The notes below the pieces were generated by a model that saw nothing but the letters and a program-made list of their open reading frames with translations, was not told the DNA's origin and did no database searches. From NCBI RefSeq assembly GCF_024362405.1, contig NZ_CP101454.1, positions 1,612,001-1,676,000 on the forward strand: a DNA stretch of 64,000 nucleotides, written 5' to 3'. Of this stretch, positions 25,383-32,140 are shown piece after piece. This DNA comes from Halorarius litoreus. Lineage in GTDB: Archaea; Halobacteriota; Halobacteria; Halobacteriales; Haloarculaceae. A program made the translations under genes and the position numbers. Every line of letters begins with the position of its first letter. Within the stretch, counting starts at the first letter, position 1.

Positions 25383-25562
25383 ATGTCGAACAGCGCCCAA
25401 ACCGACGTACAGGCTGGTACTGCTGGGTCTGACCGACGGAACGTGCCGCTGAGCCCGGTCGTCGACTGGGCGGTGTCGCTCCTGCTGGCGCTCTCGGGTG
25501 GCGTGCTGCTGACCGGCGGCACGCTCCTCTACTGGGCGACCGACCGCTCGAGTATCGCCCAG
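25383..25562 (+). pseudogene. 5' remnant of a haloarchaeal membrane-protein gene
   Basis: About 60 codons read as a genuine membrane-protein N-terminus: SPVVDWAVSLLLALSGGVLL, then TGGTLLYWATDRSSIAQ. Beyond 25562 the reading frame continues for ~43 codons as a Pro/Arg/Thr-rich stretch that is the antisense of the next remnant. The gene therefore ends abruptly at a junction with a convergent truncated gene. From memory, haloarchaeal four-helix proteins start this way, but I cannot name the function. Confidence 0.55.
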
Positions 25563-25714
25563 CCGAGGCCGGCGGTGAGCGCCGAGCGAACGACCCAGTA
25601 CTGGACGAGCGGGAGTGCTGCCAGCCCGACCAGGAAGACGACGAGGGAGAGCGGGCGCTTGCCGAACTCCCCTCGAAACGGCGAGAACTGGTGAGCGACG
25701 GTTCGACTGGCCAT
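25563..25714 (-). pseudogene. 5' remnant of a second membrane-protein gene, convergent
   Basis: On the minus strand from the ATG at 25714 the sequence encodes MASRTVAHQFSPFRGEFGKR, then LSLVVFLVGLAALPLVQYWV and VRSALTAGLG. This is a plausible cytosolic N-terminus with a first membrane helix. The coding sense is lost at about 25563, where it meets the remnant read from the left. The two 5' halves meeting head-on mean that both 3' halves and whatever lay between were deleted. Confidence 0.5.
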
Positions 25715-25902
25715 ACCTCCCTGTTCACCCGGTAGAAGTATCAACGAACGTGTGGGTCCCGACTCGTGGGAGCCAGCCTCGGTCGGGTGGCTCGGTGGGG
25801 TCGTGCGAGCGGCTCTCATGCGAAACTCTGGCTGCCACCCGTCCCACCCGGCGGGATTCATGTTGACTTGATACGACGTCGTCTCGCGTCTGTACGTACG
25901 CA

Positions 25903-26808
25903 ATGAGGCTTCGAACCTGGATTTCCCGCCATCAGTTCGCCAGTTTCGTCCTCGTGACGTACGTGTTCACGTGGGCGGTACACGGGGTGTTGTTCCTGCT
26001 CGACCTCCCACAGTCGTGGACGTTCTCGGTCCTCGCCGGGATCGGCGCGTACGGCCCGGTCGTCGGGGCGGCCGTCGTCGTCTGGGCCAGCGACGGTGAC
26101 CTGCGAGCGTGGGTGATGCAGGCGTTCAAGTGGCGCGTCCACCCGGCGTGGTGGGCTGTGGCGCTGCTCCTCCCGGCGCTCATCATCGTGGCCGCGACGG
26201 GCGTGTTCGTCCTGCTCGGCGGCGAACTCGTCGTCACCGGGCTCGAGACGCTCGTCGTCTACCCGTTCCTGCTGCTCTACGTGCTCGTCATCGGCGGCGG
26301 GCAGGAGGAGCTCGGCTGGCGCGGCTTCGCCCAGCCCCACCTGCAGGGGCGCTACGGGGCGTTCGTCGCCGCCATCGTCATCGGGGTGGTCTGGGCGACG
26401 TGGCACGCGCCGCTGTTCCTCCTCCCAGGGGCGACCCAGAGCGGCTTCGACTTCAGCATCTATCTCGGCGGCATCCTCGCCGAGTCCGTCATCCTCGCGT
26501 GGGTGTACAACAACACCGGCGGGAGCGTCCTCCTCGCCGGGCTGTTCCACGCGGGAAACAACGTGGCGATGAACTGGTACCCGGTGAACAACGTCCTGTT
26601 CGAGAACGGGGTCCGAAACGAGGTCGTCGCCTCGCAAGGCCAGCTGGCCGCACTCGTCGCGCTGGCCGTCATCGTCGGGCTCATCGTCGCGGTCTACGGC
26701 ACCCGTCGCCTCTCACACCACGAGGTACCGACGGTCTCACCGGCCCAGCGTGGGCCCCGACCCAACGTCGCCGGCAGTCGCTCCGCGGACGAACAGCTGA
26801 GTGACTGA
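25903..26808 (+). CDS. CPBP family intramembrane metalloprotease
   Basis: This is a 301-residue polytopic membrane protein. The motifs are complete: GQEELGWRGFAQPHLQG (EExxxR, about residues 133-149), VVWATWHAPLFLLPG (first His) and GLFHAGNNVAMNWY (second His with the conserved Asn). VYNNTGGS before the last motif ties it to the CPBP protein at 24420. An Arg/Ser/Pro-rich hydrophilic tail (about residues 270-301) should be cytoplasmic. The ATG at 25903 gives MRLRTWISRHQF. It is the third CPBP-related gene in 4 kb and is flanked by two truncated genes. Catalytic residues are intact; the substrate is unknown. Confidence 0.87.
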   Translation: MRLRTWISRHQFASFVLVTYVFTWAVHGVLFLLDLPQSWTFSVLAGIGAYGPVVGAAVVVWASDGDLRAWVMQAFKWRVHPAWWAVALLLPALIIVAATGVFVLLGGELVVTGLETLVVYPFLLLYVLVIGGGQEELGWRGFAQPHLQGRYGAFVAAIVIGVVWATWHAPLFLLPGATQSGFDFSIYLGGILAESVILAWVYNNTGGSVLLAGLFHAGNNVAMNWYPVNNVLFENGVRNEVVASQGQLAALVALAVIVGLIVAVYGTRRLSHHEVPTVSPAQRGPRPNVAGSRSADEQLSD

Positions 26809-26821
26809 GCCCCCTCGTTCT

Positions 26822-26840
26822 GGTCTCAGCACGTGAGACC
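26822..26840. promoter_or_regulatory. Perfect 7-5-7 inverted repeat, candidate operator
   Basis: GGTCTCAGCACGTGAGACC has 7-base arms and a 5-base spacer. It lies 52 bases ahead of the membrane-protein start at 26892 and 14 bases after the previous stop. The core TGAGACCC recurs at about 23657-23663, upstream of the HXXEE gene, but without the matching left arm. A TATA-like CTATACTG follows 10 bases after the repeat. Confidence 0.4.
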
Positions 26841-26891
26841 CAGCGGGTCGCTATACTGACCGTGCCGACGTAGTGACGGTGGTGACTTCCG

Positions 26892-27758
26892 ATGCAGACG
26901 TCCCGAACTCCGAACCGCCGACGGTCGGACCGCCGGCTGGCGACTGGGCTGTTCGCGCTCGCAGCGGCCCTCGCGGTGAACTCGCTGCTCGGCCCGCTCG
27001 CCGCGGGCGTGGTGACGTATCCGCTCTCCGAGACGCTCCTGAACCAGACCATCGGCCTCGAGGCGTTCACCCTCGTCGCCGTCGCCCCGCTGACCGCGCT
27101 GGCCGGCGTGCTGGTGCTTCGGGGACACGCCGTCGGGCCGGTCGTGGCGATTCCGCCGGCCGCCTACACGGTGTACATGTTCGCCCAGTACGTCGTGGGC
27201 CCGGAGTACGGGACCTACGCGCTCGTCGTGCTCCTGCACCTCGCCATCTTCGTCCTCGGGGGCGGGCTCCTCGTGGCCGCGTGGACGCGGGCCCGGCAGA
27301 GCGACCTGCCGCCGATGTCACCCCGGCGGACGCGGGCGTACAGCGTGGGGCTGCTTCTCCTCGCGGCGTTCGTCACGTCGCGGTACCTCGCCACGGCCGG
27401 CGCGTTCCTGACCGGCGGGCCGATTCCGGCGGAGTTCGTCGACGACCCCTCCATGTACTGGTCGATATTCCTCCTCGACCTCGGGGTCGTGCTGCCGGTC
27501 ACGGTCGCCGTGGCGGTCGGCCTGCGACGGGGGGCGCCGTGGGCCCGGACCGCGCTCTACGGCGTCGTCGGCTGGTACGTGCTGGTCCCCATCTCGGTGG
27601 CCACGATGGGTGTCGCGATGGTGGTCAACGGCGACCCGAACGCCGCAGTCGGGCGGGTCGTCATGTTCGCCGTCGCCGCCCTGCTGTTCACCGCGTTCGC
27701 CGTCTACGCGTACCGGCCGCTGCTGGCTCCACGGACTGGCCGGCAAGCTATACGATAA
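26892..27758 (+). CDS. Seven-to-eight-helix membrane protein, unknown family
   Basis: This is a 288-residue integral membrane protein with a basic cytoplasmic N-terminus (SRTPNRRRSDRR) and about eight hydrophobic segments. A short charged loop in the middle (TRARQSDLPPMSPRRTRAY) divides it into two halves. No EExxxR, transporter or enzyme motif is seen. The inverted repeat at 26822-26840 lies in its promoter region. Position and composition associate it with the CPBP cluster; no function can be assigned. Confidence 0.7.
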   Translation: MQTSRTPNRRRSDRRLATGLFALAAALAVNSLLGPLAAGVVTYPLSETLLNQTIGLEAFTLVAVAPLTALAGVLVLRGHAVGPVVAIPPAAYTVYMFAQYVVGPEYGTYALVVLLHLAIFVLGGGLLVAAWTRARQSDLPPMSPRRTRAYSVGLLLLAAFVTSRYLATAGAFLTGGPIPAEFVDDPSMYWSIFLLDLGVVLPVTVAVAVGLRRGAPWARTALYGVVGWYVLVPISVATMGVAMVVNGDPNAAVGRVVMFAVAALLFTAFAVYAYRPLLAPRTGRQAIR

Positions 27759-27781
27759 CGGGACGCGTACTGTACGGTGTA

Positions 27782-27976
27782 ATGACACGCACACCGTCGG
27801 CAGAGCGTGCATCGGCCTGGAACGACCCCGACTACTGCCCGTTCTGCGGGGCCGAACTCACCGACGCTGGCGCGGGGTTCATCGACCACGTCGACGCCAA
27901 CGCCGAGTGTGGCGAGCGGTTCGAGGCGTGGCTGGAGGCGATTCGCGACGACATCGGCGGTGAGTGGGGCGGCTAG
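27782..27976 (+). CDS. Small zinc-finger-like protein
   Basis: This is a 64-residue acidic protein. YCPFCGAEL (CxxC) near residue 19, HVDANAEC with His and a third Cys near residue 36-43, and conserved Trp/Phe residues suggest a single CCHC-type zinc site. Small haloarchaeal proteins of this shape are common and are likely nucleic-acid or protein adaptors; none is assigned. The ATG at 27782 lies 23 bases after the previous stop, within a TATACGATAACG AT-richer region that could be its own promoter. The stop abuts that of the convergent gene. Confidence 0.7.
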   Translation: MTRTPSAERASAWNDPDYCPFCGAELTDAGAGFIDHVDANAECGERFEAWLEAIRDDIGGEWGG

Positions 27977-28651
27977 TCAGAGTCGGTCGGCGAGCCCGCC
28001 GACGTCGTCCTCGTCGTCGTGGGCGGAGCCATCGCCGTCGAGGTAGGTGTCACGGACCGTCTCCGCGAGGAACCCGTCGGGGTCGAGCACGATGTAGACC
28101 GTGACGAACGGGTGGTCGGGATGCGAGAGGACGAACGTCTCGAACGGCGGCTCCGGGCCGTCGTCGGTGTCGTACGCTTCGCGGCCACCCGCTGCCCGAA
28201 CGAGCAGGGGTTCGAGTGGCTTGACGCCATCTCGAAACTCCTCGAACAGGTCGCGTTGGCCGGGCTGTTCGGCGAACGTGTAGACGATACCGTTCGGCTC
28301 GCTGTCGGTGCCGTACGTCACGCGGGAGTTCATCCCCGACCCTTCCTCGACGGCGTCGTTCCAGCAGCGTTTCGCCGCCTCGAACAGCGTCTCCGTCGTG
28401 CGGATGAAGTAGAACCGCGTCGGCGCGGTGATGGTGAGGGCGGCGAAGCGTGCCTGCCCGTCGCTCCACGCCAGTTCGGCGTCGACCCGGTTGCCCGCTT
28501 CGAGGTCGGCGGCCGTCTCGGCGAGCGCGCCCTCGTAGCCCGTCGCCGGGACGTAGGTGGGGTCGCCGCTCTCGACGTCGAGCAGTAGCCACTCGTCGTC
28601 CCCGCGGGTGCTCGCGAGCACGCGGAACGTCCCCGCCGTCGTCTGCTCCAT
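27977..28651 (-). CDS. Haloarchaeal hypothetical protein (224 aa), DUF6663-like
   Basis: This is a soluble protein of 224 residues with an N-terminal beta-rich part (FRVLASTRGDDEWLLLDVES) resembling an OB- or PRC-like barrel. A central alpha/beta segment follows (TRFYFIRTTETLFEAAKRCW, then MNSRVTYGTDSEPNGIVYTF), and the C-terminal tail is acidic (DGSAHDDEDDVGG). From memory it resembles the DUF6663 group of haloarchaeal proteins; I am not certain of the number. There are no catalytic motifs or membrane helices. It is transcribed alone on the minus strand between a zinc-finger gene and metY. Confidence 0.6.
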   Translation of the reverse strand: MEQTTAGTFRVLASTRGDDEWLLLDVESGDPTYVPATGYEGALAETAADLEAGNRVDAELAWSDGQARFAALTITAPTRFYFIRTTETLFEAAKRCWNDAVEEGSGMNSRVTYGTDSEPNGIVYTFAEQPGQRDLFEEFRDGVKPLEPLLVRAAGGREAYDTDDGPEPPFETFVLSHPDHPFVTVYIVLDPDGFLAETVRDTYLDGDGSAHDDEDDVGGLADRL

Positions 28652-28730
28652 ACCCTCCGTTCCGGGTGCGGAGAGAAAACTCCGGTGTTCTCGGGAGCCC
28701 CCGACAGTTCGAGGGGGCCGACCGCGCGTC

Positions 28731-30026
28731 CTAGGTAGCGGCCTCGATTGCCGCTTCGAGGTCGGCGAGAATCTCTGCGGGGTCTTCGAGGCCCACGGAG
28801 AGGCGCACGAGGTCGTCGGTCACGCCCGAGGACTCGCGCTCCTCCGCGGTGAGCTGCTGGTGAGTCGTGCTGGCCGGGTGAATGATGAGCGTCTTCGCGT
28901 CGCCGACGTTCGCGAGCAGGCTCGCCAGCTCCGTCGACTCGACGGTCGTCTTGGCGGCCTCGTAGCCGCCCTCGACGCCGAAGGTGATCATGCCGCCGTA
29001 GCCACCATCCAGATACTCGCTGGCAGTGTCGTGGGTGGGGTGCGACTCCAGCCCGGGATAGTTGACCCAGGCGACCTCCTCGTGGTCCTCGAGGGCTTCG
29101 GCGACGAGCATCGCGTTCTCGCAGTGGCGTTCCATCCGGAGCGGGAGCGTCTCGAGCCCCTGGATGGTCTGCCAGGCGTCGAACGGCGCCTGTTGGTTGC
29201 CGAGGTCGCGCAGCCCGCGGGCGATGGCGGCGTAGGTGAACGCGGCCTCGCCGAACGTCTCGGCGAAGTTGACGCCGTGATACGCGGGGTTGTCCTGCGC
29301 GATCTCCGAGTACTTCTCGGCGTGCTCGCTCCACGGGAACGTCCCGCCGTCGACGACGATCCCGCCGATGGTCGTGCCGGAGCCGTGGATCCACTTCGTC
29401 GTGGAGTTCCACACGAGGTCCGCCCCGTGCTCGATTGGGTTACAGAGGTACGGGGTGGCGAACGTGTTGTCGACGAACAGCGGGACGCCGTTCTCGTGGG
29501 CGATGTCCGCGACGCGCTGGATATCCGGCGTGTCGAGCGCCGGGTTCCCGATGGTCTCGAGGTGGACGTACGCGGTGTCGTCGTCGATGGCCTCGGCGTA
29601 GGCGTCGTAGTCGAGCGTGTCGACGAACTTGGTCGTGACGCCCCGACGCTCCACCGTGTGCGTGAGGTAGGTGTACGTCCCGCCGTACAGCGACGACGCG
29701 CTGACGATGTTGTCACCGGCCTCCGCGAGCAGGAAGGTGGTGAGGTCGAACGCCGCCATCCCGGAGGCCGTGGCGGCCGCGCCGACGCCACCTTCGAGCG
29801 TCGCCAGCCGCTCCTGGAGCGTCTCGAGCGTCGGGTTCATCAGCCGCGAGTAGATGTAGCCGGGCTCCTCCAGCGCGAACTGTGCGGCAGCGTCCTCGGC
29901 GTCGTCGAAGACGTACGACGAGGTCTGATACAGCGGTGGGGCGCGCGACCCCGTCGCGGGGTCGGGCTCCTGGCCGGCGTGCAGTGCGTCGGTCGCCTTC
30001 GAACGGCGGTCGGAATCTTCGGGCAT
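28731..30026 (-). CDS. metY: O-acetylhomoserine sulfhydrylase (Cys/Met metabolism PLP enzyme)
   Basis: This is a PLP-dependent enzyme of the Cys/Met metabolism family, 431 residues, the usual length for O-acetylhomoserine aminocarboxypropyltransferases that form homocysteine from O-acetylhomoserine and sulfide. YQTSSYVFDDAEDAA and MNPTLETLQERLATLEGG are typical N-terminal segments. NTFATPYLCNPIEHGADLV precedes the cofactor Lys in NSTTKWIHGSGTTIGG (about residue 218). The central FAETFGEAAFTYAAI insertion favours MetY over the shorter cystathionine gamma-synthase/MetB group. metX (homoserine acetyltransferase), often adjacent in haloarchaea, is not present here. The start is MPEDSDRRSKAT. Confidence 0.85.
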   Translation of the reverse strand: MPEDSDRRSKATDALHAGQEPDPATGSRAPPLYQTSSYVFDDAEDAAAQFALEEPGYIYSRLMNPTLETLQERLATLEGGVGAAATASGMAAFDLTTFLLAEAGDNIVSASSLYGGTYTYLTHTVERRGVTTKFVDTLDYDAYAEAIDDDTAYVHLETIGNPALDTPDIQRVADIAHENGVPLFVDNTFATPYLCNPIEHGADLVWNSTTKWIHGSGTTIGGIVVDGGTFPWSEHAEKYSEIAQDNPAYHGVNFAETFGEAAFTYAAIARGLRDLGNQQAPFDAWQTIQGLETLPLRMERHCENAMLVAEALEDHEEVAWVNYPGLESHPTHDTASEYLDGGYGGMITFGVEGGYEAAKTTVESTELASLLANVGDAKTLIIHPASTTHQQLTAEERESSGVTDDLVRLSVGLEDPAEILADLEAAIEAAT

Positions 30027-30154
30027 ACCCTGCCTGTAGTGTGGTACCGATTAGGCCTGATGGTACGACCGGGTATTACCGGTACAACTGACGCCGGGCG
30101 GCCGTCGCTCGACCGACTCGCCAGCTATTTCTTCGCCCCAGTCTCCCCCCGAGT

Positions 30155-30616
30155 ATGTACGAGAGCGGGGCGTTCGTCGCCGAGCACATCACACCCACCG
30201 AGCCCGAACAGGTCCAGCCGAACGGCGTCGACCTCACCCTGGATGCCGTGTTCGAGCAGGTCGAGCCCGGCCGCATCGGTACCGACGGGAAGCACATCGG
30301 CGAGCGGCGCGAACTCGACGCCGACGGCGGGCGCGTTCGACTCGACGCCGGCGGCTACGTCGTCCGCTACGCCGAGACGGTCCACATCCCCGAGGACCAC
30401 GTCGGCTTCATCTACCCGCGGTCGTCGCTCATGCGGAACTCCTGTATGCTGAACACGGCCGTCTGGGACGCCGGGTACGAGGGGAAAGGCGAGGGGCTCC
30501 TGCAGGTCCACCACCCTATCGAACTCGAACGCGGGGCGCGCATCGCACAAATAGTCTTCGCGGACGCCGAGCACGAGGCCACCTACGACGGGAGCTACCA
30601 GGGCGAGAACCTCTAA
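30155..30616 (+). CDS. dUTPase/dCTP deaminase family protein
   Basis: This 153-residue protein of the trimeric dUTPase-dCTP deaminase superfamily controls dUTP. QPNGVDLTLDAVFEQ is the N-terminal strand region, and IPEDHVGFIYPRSSLMRN contains the PRSS nucleotide-binding motif. NTAVWDAGYEGKGEGLLQ contains the acidic catalytic/uracil pocket segment (DAGYEG). GARIAQIVFADAE is the next conserved strand. The C-terminal YDGSYQGENL resembles the flexible phosphate-binding tail. In haloarchaea such proteins are annotated as dUTP nucleotidohydrolase; whether it also deaminates dCTP is not decidable by eye. It is divergent from metY across about 130 bases. Confidence 0.85.
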   Translation: MYESGAFVAEHITPTEPEQVQPNGVDLTLDAVFEQVEPGRIGTDGKHIGERRELDADGGRVRLDAGGYVVRYAETVHIPEDHVGFIYPRSSLMRNSCMLNTAVWDAGYEGKGEGLLQVHHPIELERGARIAQIVFADAEHEATYDGSYQGENL

Positions 30617-30734
30617 GCCGACACGAAGCGGGCCGTCGATATTCGGCGGTTCTTATCTATACTCGTGTCTTTGTAATAAATAGCTGCGTATAGCCTGCAG
30701 TAGCCGAAAGGGTCGCGGCCCCCGAGTCGGGACG

Positions 30735-32048
30735 ATGGCAGGCAACGACAGGCGGAGCTTCGTGAAGGGCGTGGGCGTCGTCGGTACTGGGTTGGCGTTC
30801 ACCGGGACGGCCACCGCGACGACCGTAGACGACGGGCTCGACTTGACGAGCGAGGCCGTCCAGGAGGCGCTGCTCGTCGTCGACGGCGACGTGACGGACG
30901 CTCTCTCGTCGCTCGGCGTCGACTGCTACCAGTTCGAGGTGCTCCCGCTCGTGTACGTCGAGGCCGTCGGCTCGACGCTCGAGGACGTCGCGGCGCTCGA
31001 CCGTGTCGTCAGCGTCGAGGCCAACGAGGAACTGGAGTGGTTCAACGACGACGCCCGCGAGGTGACCGGCGTGAACGCGACCGACCCCGCCTACAGCGGG
31101 TCGAACGCCCACGTCGCGGTCATCGACTCGGGGGCGGACCCCCTCCACCCGGACCTCGACATCCAGACGAACTACCAGTGGGTCGGCAACCCCCTCGGGT
31201 CGCCGACGCTGTTTTCCCCCGCGCCAGTGGACACCGACGAGATCGGCCACGGGACGCACTGTTCCGGGACCATCGCCGGCACGGGCGCGCAGTCCGACGG
31301 CCAGTACAAGGGGATGGCGCCCGACGCCACCCTGACGGTCTACTCGACGAGCGCGACGGTCTCGGTGCTGAAGGCCGCCGCGGCCTACGACCACCTGCTC
31401 GCGAACCACGCCGACGCGGTCGACATAGTCTCGAACTCCTACGGCGCGGCGAGCGCCGACGACTTCGACCCGTCGCTGGCGATCAACGTCGCGACGGACG
31501 CCGCGACGGACGCCGGCCTCCTCTCCGTGTTCGCCGCCGGCAACTCCGGGCCGGGGTACGACACCCTCAACGACTACGCGAAGGCGCCGTGGGTGCTCGG
31601 CATCGGCGCAACCAACGACGCCGGAAGCGTTACGGGGTTCTCCTCGCGTGGGCGACCGAACGGCACCCACGACCGCTCGCAGGCGCTCTCGAACGGGACG
31701 GGGCTCTACCGCCCCGGCATCGTCGCGCCCGGCGCCTCTATCGTCTCGACGATGGGGCCGACCGACCCCCTCCAGGCGACCGACAACGGCGACGGCGAGT
31801 CGCTCACGTCGCCGTACTACGCCGCCATCTCGGGTACGTCGATGGCGACGCCGTGTGTCTCGGGCATCGCCGCTCGGATGTACGACGCCGCTCGGCAGAA
31901 CGGCCAGTCCATCGCCCCGCTCAACGTCATCGCGACGTTCGAGGACACCGCCGACGGCTCGTACGCGCCGGCGAGCGGGGGCCGTGGCTTCGTCGACGCG
32001 GACGCGGCGGTCTCGCGGGCCGCGAGCGGCACCCTCTCGTCGCTCTGA
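30735..32048 (+). CDS. Secreted subtilisin-like serine protease (halolysin-like), Tat substrate
   Basis: This is a 437-residue S8 family protease. The N-terminus NDRRSFVKGVGVVGTGLAF is a twin-arginine signal followed by a hydrophobic segment and an Ala-rich cleavage region, so export of the folded protein by Tat is expected. Residues about 35-105 form an I9-type inhibitory propeptide. The catalytic triad is present: Asp131 (VIDSG), His172 (GHGTHCSG), Ser369 (GTSMATP), with the oxyanion Asn in AAGNSGPG. The C-terminus stops soon after the protease domain. An AT-rich TTGTAATAAATAG about 55-68 bases upstream is the likely promoter. It is a tandem paralogue of the next gene. Confidence 0.92.
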   Translation: MAGNDRRSFVKGVGVVGTGLAFTGTATATTVDDGLDLTSEAVQEALLVVDGDVTDALSSLGVDCYQFEVLPLVYVEAVGSTLEDVAALDRVVSVEANEELEWFNDDAREVTGVNATDPAYSGSNAHVAVIDSGADPLHPDLDIQTNYQWVGNPLGSPTLFSPAPVDTDEIGHGTHCSGTIAGTGAQSDGQYKGMAPDATLTVYSTSATVSVLKAAAAYDHLLANHADAVDIVSNSYGAASADDFDPSLAINVATDAATDAGLLSVFAAGNSGPGYDTLNDYAKAPWVLGIGATNDAGSVTGFSSRGRPNGTHDRSQALSNGTGLYRPGIVAPGASIVSTMGPTDPLQATDNGDGESLTSPYYAAISGTSMATPCVSGIAARMYDAARQNGQSIAPLNVIATFEDTADGSYAPASGGRGFVDADAAVSRAASGTLSSL

Positions 32049-32098
32049 GTCGGCCGTCGTTTCACCGAATTTACGTGTGTCACGCGTTCTTTGGACAG

Positions 32099-32111
32099 GT
32101 TTGTCACAAAC
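32099..32111. promoter_or_regulatory. Palindrome GTTTGTCACAAAC ahead of the second subtilase
   Basis: GTTTGT and ACAAAC are perfect inverted arms around a single C. The repeat ends 29 bases before the ATG of the second subtilase, i.e. at TATA-box distance, so a bound protein should repress or control the start. The 9-base core TTGTCACAA recurs at 34421-34429 upstream of the membrane-anchored regulator gene. Confidence 0.5.
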
Positions 32112-32140
32112 CCGTTTAGTGGGTGGACCAGCGTCCAGGT

